Source of the DNA: Bittarella massiliensis (ex Durand et al. 2017) | Lineage (GTDB): Bacteria > Bacillota > Clostridia > Oscillospirales > Ruminococcaceae | Assembly (NCBI RefSeq): GCF_017566145.1 | Contig: NZ_JABFCL010000016.1 | Location: 1-49,720, forward strand | Direction of reading: 5' to 3' | Length of the DNA: 49,720 nt | Shown: in pieces, positions 24,125-32,869 of the stretch | Numbering within the stretch: the stretch's first letter is position 1 | Layout: every line of letters starts with the position of its first letter | The notes under the pieces: model-generated | What the model saw: the letters and a program-made list of their open reading frames with translations, nothing else | What the model was told of the DNA's origin: nothing | Databases searched by the model: none | Made by a program: the position numbers and the translations under genes

Positions 24125-24733
24125 CTACCTCCTTCCCGCCAGGGCCTTGAGGGCCCCCTTGATCAGTTCCTCCACCGGCAGGCTCTGCTCCAGCTTGGAG
24201 ACCGCCAGCGCCGCTTCGGACTGGGTGTAGCCCAGGGAGGTGAGGGCGGCCACAGCCTGTCCCACCTCGCTGTCCTCCCCGGCGGGGGTGATGTCCTCCA
24301 GCGAGACCCCCTGGCTCCCCCCGAAGTCGAGGCCCTTTATCTTGTCCTTGAGCTCGAGGACGATGCGGTTGGCCAGCTTCTGCCCCACGCCGGGGGCGGC
24401 CGTCAGGCTCTTGGCGTCGGAACTGGCGATGCAGAGGAGCACCCGGTCGGGGGGGTAGCTGGAGAGGATGGAGAGGGCGTTTCGCGGCCCCACCCCCGAG
24501 ACGGTCACCAGCAGCTGAAAGCAGGAGAGCTCGGCCTGGGTGGAGAAGCCGTAGAGGTCGAGGGCGTCCTCCTTGACGGCCAGGTGGGTGTAGAGGGTGG
24601 CCGTCTGCCCGGTGCGGGGCAGGTCGGCGATGGTGTTGCGGGTGGTCTTGCAGGAAAAGCCCACCCCGCCGCAGTTGATGACGGCCAGCTTGTCGGTCTT
24701 GACGGCCACCTCGCCGGTGAGGCTGTAAATCAC
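24125..24733 (-). CDS. ruvA: Holliday junction DNA helicase subunit RuvA
   Basis: A 202-residue protein that binds four-way junctions and recruits RuvB. The OB domain begins [11 protein letters not shown], two helix-hairpin-helix motifs follow ([10 protein letters not shown], about residue 74, and [19 protein letters not shown], about 110), and the C-terminal UBA-like RuvB-binding domain is at about 150-200. GTG at 24733 gives the normal N terminus. It follows ruvC by 44 bp. Confidence 0.95.
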   Translation of the reverse strand: MIYSLTGEVAVKTDKLAVINCGGVGFSCKTTRNTIADLPRTGQTATLYTHLAVKEDALDLYGFSTQAELSCFQLLVTVSGVGPRNALSILSSYPPDRVLLCIASSDAKSLTAAPGVGQKLANRIVLELKDKIKGLDFGGSQGVSLEDITPAGEDSEVGQAVAALTSLGYTQSEAALAVSKLEQSLPVEELIKGALKALAGRR

Positions 24734-24777
24734 GGGCACATGTCCCCTTTCTCGGCAGTGTAAAATGGAAGTGTTTG

Positions 24778-25287
24778 CTATCTGCGCCCCTGGCGGGCGA
24801 TGGCCGCCTGCAGCAGGGAGCCGGAACTGTGGGCGTGGCAGACGGCCACGGCCAGGGCGTCGGCGGTGTCGTCGGGCTTGGGGACGGCCTTCAGGTTGAG
24901 GAGGACGCGGGTCATCTCCATCACCTGGCTCTTGACGGCCTTGCCGTAGCCCACCACCGCCTGTTTGACCTGCATGGGGGTGTACTCGGCCACCGGCACC
25001 CCCCGCTGGGCCGCCGCCAGGAGAACCACCCCCCGGGCCTGGGCCACGTCGATGCCGGTGGTCTTGTTGTTGGTGAAGTAGAGTTTTTCCACCGACATGC
25101 AGTCGGGCCGATGGAGGTCGAGGATGCGGCACATCTCCTCGTAGATGGTGCACAGCCGCCCGCCAAAGGGGGTGTGGGCCGGGGTGAGGATGGCCCCGTA
25201 GTCCAGGGTGGTAAAGCGGTTGGCCCGATACTCCACCACCCCGTAGCCCACGATGGCATAGCCGGGGTCAATGCCCAGAATCTTCAT
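24778..25287 (-). CDS. ruvC: Holliday junction endonuclease RuvC
   Basis: A 169-residue resolvase that cuts Holliday junctions. The catalytic acidic residues are visible in LGIDPGYAIVGYG (Asp 7), VEKLYFTNN (Glu, about residue 65) and PDDTADALAVA (two Asp, about residues 137-144). ATG at 25287 follows GGAGAAGTGTGCGT. It is the first gene of ruvCAB. Confidence 0.95.
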   Translation of the reverse strand: MKILGIDPGYAIVGYGVVEYRANRFTTLDYGAILTPAHTPFGGRLCTIYEEMCRILDLHRPDCMSVEKLYFTNNKTTGIDVAQARGVVLLAAAQRGVPVAEYTPMQVKQAVVGYGKAVKSQVMEMTRVLLNLKAVPKPDDTADALAVAVCHAHSSGSLLQAAIARQGRR

Positions 25288-25323
25288 ACGCACACTTCTC
25301 CATCTTAGAATTTGAACGGTATC

Positions 25324-25352
25324 AGTATAGCACAAACTCCCCGGCACAACAA
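25324..25352 (-). promoter_or_regulatory. Promoter of ruvCAB
   Basis: On the minus strand TTGTTG (25347-25352) and TATACT (25324-25329) are 17 bp apart, about 35 bp before the ruvC ATG. No SOS box is apparent nearby. Confidence 0.5.
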
Positions 25353-25539
25353 CCGAAAAAGCGGCCCTGCCCCAAGGGAAGAGAGAGGCCCCCCTTCCCC
25401 CCGCCCAGCGGGTGGGCCGCCAGGGGGGAGGGGTGGCCCGCACCGGCCTCCAGCCAAGATCTCCCCTCCCGGTGCCGCCCGGCGAGGGGAGGCGCGACCG
25501 CCCCCGCCAAAAAAAGTTGCAGAAAACGAAAAAAAGGAC
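25353..25539. other. GC-rich gene-free stretch
   Basis: Nothing supportable is seen between the ruvC promoter and the tRNA-Val promoter except runs of G/C that can pair locally (GGTGGGCC/GGCCGCC, about 25408). Confidence 0.4.
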
Positions 25540-25568
25540 TTGCTTTTTTTGCTGTCTTGTACTATAAT
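25540..25568 (+). promoter_or_regulatory. Promoter of tRNA-Val
   Basis: TTGCTT (25540-25545) and TATAAT (25563-25568) are 17 bp apart, about 80 bp ahead of the tRNA. Confidence 0.6.
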
Positions 25569-25647
25569 TTCAACCACAGGACAAGAGAAGTTAAAGTTCT
25601 TTTAACAATCTGGTTCTGTTCTTTTTCCGAATGGACAAAGGGTATAT

Positions 25648-25723
25648 GGACGATTAACTCAGCTGGTAGAGTGTCTGCTTGACGTGCAGGAAGTCGGGGG
25701 TTCGAGTCCCTCATCGTCCACCA
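25648..25723 (+). tRNA. tRNA-Val (anticodon GAC)
   Basis: Acceptor stem GGACGAT/ATCGTCC, anticodon loop TTGACGT with GAC, T-arm GGGGTTCGAGTCCCT and encoded ACCA tail are clear. Confidence 0.93.
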
Positions 25724-25787
25724 GGGGTGCTGTTCCTGCAATAGCGGGGGCGGCATTTTTTTGCGTCTATTTTTTCGCCGACGGCCA

Positions 25788-25829
25788 AGGGGGCCGCCCG
25801 GACGACCGATCGTCCGGGCGGCCCCCTTT
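25788..25829 (+). terminator. Terminator of tRNA-Val
   Basis: A perfect 17-bp stem, GGGGGCCGCCCGGACGA against TCGTCCGGGCGGCCCCC, with a CCGA loop, followed by TTTCTCC. Confidence 0.8.
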
Positions 25830-25896
25830 CTCCTTCTCTCTCCCCGCTCCCTTCGCCCTTGCTCTCTGTCCTTTGTCCTATGTCCCGCCAAAGCGC

Positions 25897-26121
25897 CTAG
25901 GCTGCAGCCCCGCGGTACCCCCAGCACTGCAGCCACGCCTGGGCGGCCCGGCGCAGACTTGCCGGCGCACCCTCGATTTGGAGGATGGCCTTGTAGACCA
26001 CCGCCCAGAAGGAGCGGCTGTCCCCCGGCATGGGGATTTGGTACTTCTGCGCGTAGGCCTCGATCCGCCGCCGGTCCAGTGAAAAGAGCGCCCGATCCCT
26101 GTCCTCTATGTACTGCTTCAT
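25897..26121 (-). CDS. Small conserved hypothetical protein
   Basis: A 74-residue protein beginning MKQYIEDRDRALFSLDR. It is helical and ends GYRGAAA; the RIEAYAQKYQIPMP and FWAVVYKAI stretches resemble small proteins seen repeatedly in Oscillospirales. ATG at 26121 follows GGGGGAAGCGAGG; an extension to 26289 lacks its own ribosome site. It is divergent from the NUDIX gene. The function is unknown. Confidence 0.55.
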   Translation of the reverse strand: MKQYIEDRDRALFSLDRRRIEAYAQKYQIPMPGDSRSFWAVVYKAILQIEGAPASLRRAAQAWLQCWGYRGAAA

Positions 26122-26264
26122 CCTCGCTTCCCCCTTCTCCTGTTGACAGTGAGAGCATTGCCCCAAAAGCGCTTCATTATACCCTCGCCGGAAAAAATAT
26201 TTTACAAACTGTCCACCGCTGCCGGACGCCGGTGTGCTGCCTTTTAGAAAAGGAGGCGGCTGGA

Positions 26265-26736
26265 GTGATTCGACAGGCGGTAGGGGCAATCGTCAGGGAC
26301 CGGGCGGGCCGGTTTTTGCTGGCGCGAAAGGTGCGGGTGGACGCCCGGCAGGGCGAGGGCGCCATCCCCCCCCCCCGAGTGGGGATTTGTCAAGGGGGGT
26401 GTTCAGCCGGGAGAGGGGGCCGGGGAAGCCCTCTGGCGGGAACTGTGGGAGGAGACCGGCAGCCGGTCGTTTGTGTTGGAGGCGGCTTTTGCAGGACCCA
26501 TCTCCTTCTCCTTCCCGCCAAAGATGGCGGAGCGCCTGGGCTTTGCCGGGCAGGAGACCCGGATGTTTTTGCTGCGCTATACCGGTCAGCTCCCTCTGAC
26601 GCCCGCCGACAGCGAGATCGACACCCTGGAATTTGTAGAGGAAGAGGAGCTTCTGCGGCGGATGGCCCACCGGGAGCGCCGGGACTTCTTTCTCAAAAAC
26701 CGAAGAAAGATGAGCCAGAGCCCCCCTTCCCTTTAA
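26265..26736 (+). pseudogene. NUDIX hydrolase (RppH-like) disrupted at a C11 tract
   Basis: Two frames together encode one NUDIX enzyme of about 157 residues. The first begins at GTG 26265 after AAGGAGG (AVGAIVRDRAGRFLLARK) and reaches a run of 11 C (26366-26376). The second carries EWGFVKGGVQPGEG and GEALWRELWEETG, the NUDIX box, and continues to the TAA at 26736. Removing one C joins both exactly. The tryptophan-G-F and K-G-G pattern resembles RNA pyrophosphohydrolases, which remove pyrophosphate from RNA 5' ends. It may be a phase-variable gene, a true pseudogene or a homopolymer read error. Confidence 0.75.
26366..26376. repeat. Homopolymeric C11 tract inside the NUDIX gene
   Basis: Eleven consecutive C. 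Ten would restore the NUDIX frame. Such tracts are prone to slipped-strand length change. Confidence 0.9.
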
Positions 26737-26791
26737 AAAGGAAAGGGTTTTCCCGCCGCCATTGCAATGGCCGGCGGCCCCATGTAAAATG

Positions 26792-26821
26792 GAGGGGAAG
26801 GTTGTTCCCCTCTCTTTTTTT
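26792..26821 (+). terminator. Terminator of the NUDIX gene
   Basis: GAGGGGAA and TTCCCCTC arms around GGTTG are followed by TCTTTTTTT. Two further small hairpins precede it (about 26727-26778). Confidence 0.7.
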
Positions 26822-26914
26822 GCCCATCGCCCATTGCCATCTGCCCCTTGTCCTCCCGACAGGGGCAAGGGAGAGGGCGGGGCCCTCATCTCACCTGAAA
26901 AGGGGTTTTCGAAC

Positions 26915-27913
26915 ATGTCAAAAAAGATTCTCCTCCTCTCCACCGGGGGCACCATCGCCTCGGCCCTCACCGAACACGGGCTCGCCCCGGCGGTGGACGG
27001 GCGGGAACTGCTGTCGCGCATCGCCCCCTCGGTACAGCAGTACCAGCTGGAGAGCGAGGACGTGCTCAACCTGGACTCCTCCAACATCCAGCCGGAGGAG
27101 TGGCAGGTCATCGCCCGCCGGGTCTACCAGCGGCACCTGGGGTACGACGGGATCGTCATCACCCACGGCACCGACACCATGGCCTACACCGCCTCGGCCC
27201 TGACCTTCATGCTGCCGCAAATCCCCATCCCGGTGGTGTTCACCGGCAGCCAGCTCCCCTTGGCCGACCCCCTCTCCGACGCCTGGGAAAATCTGCGCGA
27301 CGCCTTTGCCATGGCTGCCAGCGGCCAGCCGGGCGTCTTTCTCTGCTTCAACCGCAAGGTGTCCCTGGGCTGCCGGGCGGTGAAGGTGCGCACCACCGGC
27401 TTTGACGCCTTTGAGAGCGTCAACTGCCCCTACGCCGCCAAGGTGGACTCCCGCGGGCTGCGCATCAACCCCTCGGTGGTGCGGCCGGCGGCCGGCCTCT
27501 GCCAGCTGAAAGACCAGCTGGACTGCCGGGTCATCCTCATCAAGCTGACCCCCGGCTTCAACCCAGACATCTTCGACATGCTGCTGGGGATGGATTACCG
27601 CGGCATCGTCATCGAGGCCTTTGGCATTGGCGGGCTGCACTTCATCCACCGGGACCTGGTGAGCAAGCTGCAAAAGGTGACCGAGGCCGGCATCTCGGTG
27701 GTGGTCTGCAGCCAGTGCCTCTACGAGGCCAGCGACTTCTCCGTCTACGAGACCGGCAAGCGGATTTTGGAAAAGGGGGTCATACAGGGGCGGGACATGA
27801 CCTCGGTGGCGGCGGTGACCAAGCTAATCTGGGCCCTGGGCCAGACCCAGGACCCCGCCCGGGTGCGGGCCCTCTTCGAGACTGACCTGGCCGGGGAGAT
27901 CGCCTTGGCCTGA
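26915..27913 (+). CDS. ansA: Type I (cytoplasmic) L-asparaginase
   Basis: A 332-residue amidohydrolase converting L-asparagine to aspartate and ammonia. The first catalytic threonine lies in LLSTGGTIAS (about residue 13). The second is in the THGTDTMAYTA signature (about residue 90), with Lys in the later part of the domain. The absence of a signal peptide supports the cytoplasmic type. ATG at 26915 is preceded by AAAAGGGG; the longer upstream frame is non-coding. It converges on cysS, with a shared terminator between. Confidence 0.92.
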   Translation: MSKKILLLSTGGTIASALTEHGLAPAVDGRELLSRIAPSVQQYQLESEDVLNLDSSNIQPEEWQVIARRVYQRHLGYDGIVITHGTDTMAYTASALTFMLPQIPIPVVFTGSQLPLADPLSDAWENLRDAFAMAASGQPGVFLCFNRKVSLGCRAVKVRTTGFDAFESVNCPYAAKVDSRGLRINPSVVRPAAGLCQLKDQLDCRVILIKLTPGFNPDIFDMLLGMDYRGIVIEAFGIGGLHFIHRDLVSKLQKVTEAGISVVVCSQCLYEASDFSVYETGKRILEKGVIQGRDMTSVAAVTKLIWALGQTQDPARVRALFETDLAGEIALA

Positions 27914-27984
27914 TTTCCCCGCCCTGTCTGTACAAGAAGCGATGGCGGGGATGTCACCCCTCTCCGCCGGTTTTGCCAAACCAA

Positions 27985-28020
27985 AAAAGGCGCAGGAATC
28001 GCTCGATTCCCGCGCCTTTT
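27985..28020. terminator. Bidirectional terminator between asparaginase and cysS
   Basis: AAAAGGCGCAGGAATCG and CGATTCCCGCGCCTTTT form a stem with A-run and T-run on either side, serving both converging genes. Confidence 0.85.
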
Positions 28021-28044
28021 CCACTGCCCTTTGTCCCGGCAGGG

Positions 28045-29439
28045 CTATTTGACGGTGATCTGCACCCCTTCGGGGGTGTCTTTGAGGGTGACCCCCATGG
28101 CGGCCAACTGGTCGCGCAGGGCGTCGGCCTCGGCGAAATTCTTGGCCTTGCGGGCGGCCTGACGGCGGTCCACCAGCTCCTGGATCTCGGGGGTGACCTC
28201 GTTTTTCTTGCGGTTGTAGAGCAGGCCCAGCACCCCGGCCAATTCGTCAAAGATCCGGGCGGCGTGCTCCAGGGCGGCCTTCTGCTGGGGCTCCTCCCCG
28301 TTGAGGCGGAGATTGATCTCCTTGCAGAGGTCAAAGAGGGCGGCGATGCCGTCGGCGGTGTTCAGGTCGTCCGAGAGGGCGGCGATGAACTTCTCCTTGG
28401 CATCGTCCGCGGCCTTTTGCAGGGCGTCGCTCCCCTCTGCCCCCGCCTGGGAGAGGGCGAAGTCCAACTCATCCCGGCAGTTGTAGAGCCGCTCCAGGGC
28501 GGAGATGGACTGGCTGATGACCTCGGCGCTGTAATTGATGGGGCTGCGGTAGTGGGCGGCGATCATCATAAAGCGGATGGGCTCGTACCCGAACTGTTCG
28601 GCCACCTCGCGGACGGTGAAGAAGTTGCCCAGGGATTTTGACATCTTGCGGTTGTCAATGTTGATGTAGCCGTTGTGCATCCAGTAGTGGGCGAACGCGC
28701 AGCCGTTGGCGCACTCGGACTGGGCGATCTCGTTTTCGTGGTGGGGGAAGATCAGGTCCTGGCCGCCGCAGTGGATGTCGATGGTGTCGCCCAGGTAGTG
28801 TTTGGCCATGGCCGAGCACTCGATGTGCCAGCCGGGGCGGCCCTTGCCAAAGGGGGACTCCCAGTAGGGCTCCCCCTCTTTGGCGGCCTTCCAGAGGGCG
28901 AAGTCCACAGGGTCCTCTTTGATCTCGCCCACGCTGATGCGGGCGCCGGCCTCCAGGTCTTCCAGCGGCATGTGGGAGAGCTTGCCGTACTCCTCAAACC
29001 GGGCCGCCCGGAAGTAGACGTCCCCGTTCTCGGCGCGGTAGGCAAAGCCCTTGTCCATGAGGGAGGAGATCAAGTCGATGATGTTCTGGATGTTCTCGGT
29101 GGCCTTGGGGTGGTAGGTTGCCTCCCTGACCCCCAGGCCCTTGGCGTCCACCTTGTACTCGGCGATGAAGCGCTCGGACACCTGGGCGAAGTCGCTCCCC
29201 TCCTCGTTGGCCTTGCGGATGATCTTGTCGTCGATGTCGGTGAAGTTCTGCACAAAGATCACCTGGTAGCCGATGTACTCCAAAAACCGGCGCAGGGTGT
29301 CAAAGACGCAGATGGGCCGCGCGTTGCCGATGTGGATGTAGTTGTAGACGGTGGGGCCGCAGGCGTAGATTTTGACCTGGCCCGGGGTGATGGTTTGCAG
29401 TTCCTCTTTCTGTCTGGTGAGGGTGTTAAAAATTTTCAT
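28045..29439 (-). CDS. cysS: Cysteinyl-tRNA synthetase
   Basis: A 464-residue class I synthetase. The ATP-binding HIGH motif appears as YIHIGNARP (about residue 36), the zinc ligands in CGPTVYN and CSAMAKHYL plus HHENEIAQSE, and the KMSKS loop as NRKMSKSLGN (about residue 268). The C-terminal DALR-like helical anticodon domain follows. ATG at 29439 follows GAGAAGGGC. It is preceded by a T-box leader with a cysteine-type specifier, so expression rises when tRNA-Cys is uncharged. Confidence 0.96.
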   Translation of the reverse strand: MKIFNTLTRQKEELQTITPGQVKIYACGPTVYNYIHIGNARPICVFDTLRRFLEYIGYQVIFVQNFTDIDDKIIRKANEEGSDFAQVSERFIAEYKVDAKGLGVREATYHPKATENIQNIIDLISSLMDKGFAYRAENGDVYFRAARFEEYGKLSHMPLEDLEAGARISVGEIKEDPVDFALWKAAKEGEPYWESPFGKGRPGWHIECSAMAKHYLGDTIDIHCGGQDLIFPHHENEIAQSECANGCAFAHYWMHNGYINIDNRKMSKSLGNFFTVREVAEQFGYEPIRFMMIAAHYRSPINYSAEVISQSISALERLYNCRDELDFALSQAGAEGSDALQKAADDAKEKFIAALSDDLNTADGIAALFDLCKEINLRLNGEEPQQKAALEHAARIFDELAGVLGLLYNRKKNEVTPEIQELVDRRQAARKAKNFAEADALRDQLAAMGVTLKDTPEGVQITVK

Positions 29440-29494
29440 AAAAGCCCTTCTCCCTTTCTCTCGCAACTGGGTTTCTCGTTTCTTTCTATCAAAA

Positions 29495-29785
29495 AAGCCG
29501 CCTCCGGCGCGGCCGGGTCCACCGGCGCGCGACCGAAGGCGGCTTTTGGGTACCAAAAGTCCGCGGTTCCACTTCTGTTTCTCGCTCTTGGGGCCGTTAA
29601 CGGGGCCCAGCCGCGCCGGCCTACTGAAAGGGGGATCGTCCTCTGCGTTCGGCCCGCGTGCTGGCGGGGGCACCTTCCCCGGCGGGTGCGGCCGGCGCGC
29701 TCTCAGCTCGCTGCGCGCCTCTCTGTCGCCGCCCTCTCATGCCGGGTACTCTTTCCCGCGTCATCGCATATCGCGTCATTTTATT
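29495..29785 (-). promoter_or_regulatory. T-box riboswitch of cysS (Cys specifier)
   Basis: On the minus strand the leader shows stem I elements in order: GATGACGCGGGAAAGAGTA, the AGAGAGGCG block and GCTGAGAGC. Next come GAAGGTGCC with a TGC (Cys) specifier, then a CCCCGTTAACGG element, and the T-box AGAAGTGGAACCGCGG. A terminator (GCCGCCT...AGGCGGC then TTTTTT, 29492-29550) follows. This is the classic antitermination layout: uncharged tRNA-Cys would pair with the T-box and stop terminator formation. Confidence 0.85.
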
Positions 29786-29787
29786 TG

Positions 29788-30789
29788 CTATTTGACTCCC
29801 AGGTACTCCTCGTAGGTTTGGCCGCTCTTGTAGAGGGTCTCGGCCAAATCTTTGCCCAGATAGCGGTAGTGCCAGGGCTCGTATCCGTACTGGGTGATCT
29901 TGATCTTGTCCTCGGGGTAGCGCAGGATCCAGCCGTACCGGTGGGCGTTTTGCATCAGCCACCTGCCCTCGGCGGTGGTCTCAAAGTTGTCGGGGATGCC
30001 TGCGGTGTTGCTGATGTCCAGAGCCAACCCCAACTCGTGTTCCGAGCGGCGGGGATAGGCGCTGTAAAGGGCTGCAAACTCCTTGCCGTTGTTCTTGGTG
30101 TAGTTGGTAAACAGCCCGTTTTGATAGTCCCTGGTGCGGTAGGCGCTGACGGCTTTGAGGGTGATGCCGTCGGCCTTGGCCGCCTCCATCATCTGCTCCC
30201 AGCTCGCGGCCGCCTCCTCTCGCAGCTGCAGGTTTTTGCCGCAGTTGGTGGTGATGGCCACCAGGTCGCTGGGGGCGTAGCCCTCGGGCAGGGCGTGGTA
30301 CTTGTTGACAATGGCGGTGATGGCGGAGGGGTTGGAGATGATCTCCGGGGTGATGGAGGCGGGCTCCACGATCCCGCCCTCATAGACCACCTGGCCGGAG
30401 GACTGCCCCCCCTGGGAGGATCCCCCTCCCGCCCCGCCGGAGGGGACCTCGGGCTCCTCCTCCGGCTCGGCCGGAACTTCAGGGACCGCCTCCCAGACCA
30501 CCGTCAGGGCAAACTGGGTCCGTTTGCCCAGGCCGTCCTCGGCGGTGAGGGTCAGGGCGTATTCCCCCGGCCCGGCAAAGCCGATCCCGGGGCACTGCAC
30601 CGGCCGCTCTTTTCCCAGCCAGTCGTGGGCCTTGACCCGCCCCAGTTCCCCGCTGATGTCGGCCGAGGAGACGGTGATGGTCCCGGCAGTGGCCTTCTCC
30701 CCGTCAAAGGTGAATCGGGGGGCCGGGTGGAGGAGCAGGGTCAGTCCCGCGGCCGCCGCCAGCACCACCAGCGCCGCCACACAGGCCAC
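29788..30789 (-). CDS. D,D-carboxypeptidase (VanY-type, M15) with N-terminal membrane anchor
   Basis: A 333-residue envelope enzyme that trims the terminal D-Ala from peptidoglycan precursors. A hydrophobic N-terminal segment (VAALVVLAAAAGLTLLL) precedes an extracellular region and a Gly/Ser/Pro linker (about residues 108-135). The M15 domain has SAYRTRDYQ (about 220), the zinc ligands in SEHELGLALDI (about 254) and EPWHYRYLG (about 308). The start is unclear: GTG at 30789 leaves no positive charge before the helix, while an ATG in another frame (near 30816) would give MKKHIK and be in frame only if one A were added. Its end abuts the T-box of cysS. Confidence 0.82.
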   Translation of the reverse strand: MACVAALVVLAAAAGLTLLLHPAPRFTFDGEKATAGTITVSSADISGELGRVKAHDWLGKERPVQCPGIGFAGPGEYALTLTAEDGLGKRTQFALTVVWEAVPEVPAEPEEEPEVPSGGAGGGSSQGGQSSGQVVYEGGIVEPASITPEIISNPSAITAIVNKYHALPEGYAPSDLVAITTNCGKNLQLREEAAASWEQMMEAAKADGITLKAVSAYRTRDYQNGLFTNYTKNNGKEFAALYSAYPRRSEHELGLALDISNTAGIPDNFETTAEGRWLMQNAHRYGWILRYPEDKIKITQYGYEPWHYRYLGKDLAETLYKSGQTYEEYLGVK

Positions 30790-30960
30790 GGCGATCCGTC
30801 TTCTTTTATATGCTTTTTCATTCGTCTGCTAAAAATACCAAAAAGCGGCGATAAAACGGGAACTGGGAAGCGAAAAACGGGGTTTACAACATTTTATGAA
30901 GAGAATGCGCAGGAATGAAAAAGTATTCCATTTCATTCTCTGCTCTCAAAAACCGGCTTT

Positions 30961-31527
30961 TTACTTGGTGGCGTTGATACAGCCGATGTTGTCCACCACA
31001 TAGGTGGCGCCGGAGATCACCGTCAGCGCCGCCACCAACCACATGCCGATGTTGCTGATGAGGGGGACGTCGATCCCCGCGGGGAGCAGGCCGTTTTGCC
31101 CCAGCCCCAACAGCAGCAGCACCCCGATGATCACCGCCATCTGGGCCACCGTCTTTACTTTGCCCCAAATGTTGGCAGCTATGACCGTCCCCTCGCCCGC
31201 GGCCACCAGCCGGATGCCGCTGACCACAAATTCGCGGGCGATGACGATGAGGACTGCCACGCTGTGGGCCAGCCCCATGTCGATGAAACAAATCATGGCC
31301 GAGACCACCAGCAGTTTGTCCGCCAGGGGGTCGAGAAACTTGCCGAAGGTGGTGACCTGGCCGTTTTTGCGGGCCAGCTGTCCGTCCAGCAGGTCGGTGA
31401 GGGAGGCCGCGGCAAAGAGAATCAGGGCGATGAAGCTGTTTTGCCACAGCCCCTGCCAGAGCAGCGCCGCCACGAAGAAGGGGACCATGCACATCCGCAG
31501 GACTGTGAGTTTATTGGGCAGATTCAT
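30961..31527 (-). CDS. pgsA: CDP-diacylglycerol-glycerol-3-phosphate 3-phosphatidyltransferase
   Basis: A 188-residue integral membrane enzyme making phosphatidylglycerol phosphate. The CDP-alcohol phosphotransferase motif is complete: DLLDGQLARKNGQVTTFGK then LDPLADKL (about residues 42-68). Five or six helices are visible. It starts within the last codons of rimO, as in many Firmicutes with rimO-pgsA-recA clusters. Confidence 0.93.
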   Translation of the reverse strand: MNLPNKLTVLRMCMVPFFVAALLWQGLWQNSFIALILFAAASLTDLLDGQLARKNGQVTTFGKFLDPLADKLLVVSAMICFIDMGLAHSVAVLIVIAREFVVSGIRLVAAGEGTVIAANIWGKVKTVAQMAVIIGVLLLLGLGQNGLLPAGIDVPLISNIGMWLVAALTVISGATYVVDNIGCINATK

Positions 31528-32869
31528 CGCCGTTTCCCTCCTCTTCTATCAGCCGGCCGTAGAGGTCGAAGTCGTCGGCCTCCTCCACCAGCACCTGTAC
31601 AAACTCGCCGGGCTCCAATTCCCGCTGGGAGGTGAAGCGGACGGTGCCGTCGATCTCGGGGGCGTCGTACTGGGTGCGCCCCACATAGCAAAACTCCTCC
31701 GGATCGTAGCCGTCCACCATTACCTCGACCTGGGCGCCCACCTTTTTTTGGCAGTACTCGCCCATGATGAGGGTCTGTTTGTCCATGATGAGCTGGGCGC
31801 GGGCGCGCTTCTCCTCCTCCTCGAGTTGGCCGTCCAGCCGGGCGGCGGGGGTCCCCTCCTCCTGGGAGTAGGCAAAGCAGCCCAGCCGCTCAAAGCGCAT
31901 GTCGTCCACAAACCGGCAGAGCTCCTCAAACTGCTCCTCGGTCTCACCGGGGAAGCCGGCCAGCAGGGTGGTGCGGATGAATACCCCGGGGACCTCCCGG
32001 CGAATCTGCTCGATGACCGAGCGCACCCAGCGGTCATCCCCCTTGCGGCCCATCCGCCGCAACACCTCGCGGTTGGTGTGCTGCAGGGGGATGTCGATGT
32101 ACTTGACGATGTTGTCGCTGTCGCGGATGATGGAGAGCAGCTCGTCGGTGATCCGGTCGGGGTAGCAGTACATCAGCCGAATCCAGCGGAAGGGCAGCTT
32201 GACCAGTTCCCGCAGCAGCCGGGCCAGGCTGGGCTCGCCGTAGAGGTCCTCCCCGTAGCGGGTGGTGTCCTGGGCGATGACGATCAGCTCTTTGACGCCG
32301 AAGTCGGCCAGCTCACCGGCCTCCTGCACCACCTCTTCGATGGGGCGGGAGCGAAAGTCCCCCCGGATGTAGGGGATGGCGCAGAAGGTGCAGCGGTTGG
32401 AGCACCCCTCGGAAATTTTTAGATAGGCGTAGTGGGCCGGGGTGGTGAGGATGCGGCCGCCCCCCAGGGGCAGGTCGTACTCACTGCCGAAGGACTGGGC
32501 CTTTTCGCCCCCCAGGGCCCGCCGGATGATGGAGACGATCTCGGCGTTGGAGCCGATGCCCACCACCCCGTCCACCTCGGGGATCTCCCGCAGGATCTCC
32601 TCCTTGTAGCGCTGGGCCAGACAGCCGGTGACGATGACGCACCGCAGCCGCCCGGTCTCTTTGAGGGCGCAGAACTCGAGGATGGTGTCGATGGACTCCT
32701 GCTTGGCGTCGTCGATGAAGCCACAGGTGTTGATGAGCACCACGTCGCACTGTTCGGGATCGCCCTGCAGGGCAAACTCGGGGTCTTGTTGGATGAGGTT
32801 TAAGAGGATCTCGCCGTCCACCTGGTTTTTGGGGCAGCCCAGCGAGACCATTCCCACATTAATCGACAT
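31511..32869 (-). CDS. rimO: Ribosomal protein S12 methylthiotransferase RimO
   Basis: A 452-residue radical-SAM enzyme that methylthiolates Asp88 of ribosomal protein S12. The UPF0004 domain holds the first iron-sulfur cluster cysteines (GCPKN, NTCGFI, TGCLAQ). The SAM cluster is CSNRCTFCAIP (about residue 148), and the TRAM domain sits at the end (about 380-445). ATG at 32869 follows AGGAGACCCTT. It overlaps recX by 11 nt and pgsA by 17 nt. Confidence 0.95.
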   Translation of the reverse strand: MSINVGMVSLGCPKNQVDGEILLNLIQQDPEFALQGDPEQCDVVLINTCGFIDDAKQESIDTILEFCALKETGRLRCVIVTGCLAQRYKEEILREIPEVDGVVGIGSNAEIVSIIRRALGGEKAQSFGSEYDLPLGGGRILTTPAHYAYLKISEGCSNRCTFCAIPYIRGDFRSRPIEEVVQEAGELADFGVKELIVIAQDTTRYGEDLYGEPSLARLLRELVKLPFRWIRLMYCYPDRITDELLSIIRDSDNIVKYIDIPLQHTNREVLRRMGRKGDDRWVRSVIEQIRREVPGVFIRTTLLAGFPGETEEQFEELCRFVDDMRFERLGCFAYSQEEGTPAARLDGQLEEEEKRARAQLIMDKQTLIMGEYCQKKVGAQVEVMVDGYDPEEFCYVGRTQYDAPEIDGTVRFTSQRELEPGEFVQVLVEEADDFDLYGRLIEEEGNGDESAQ

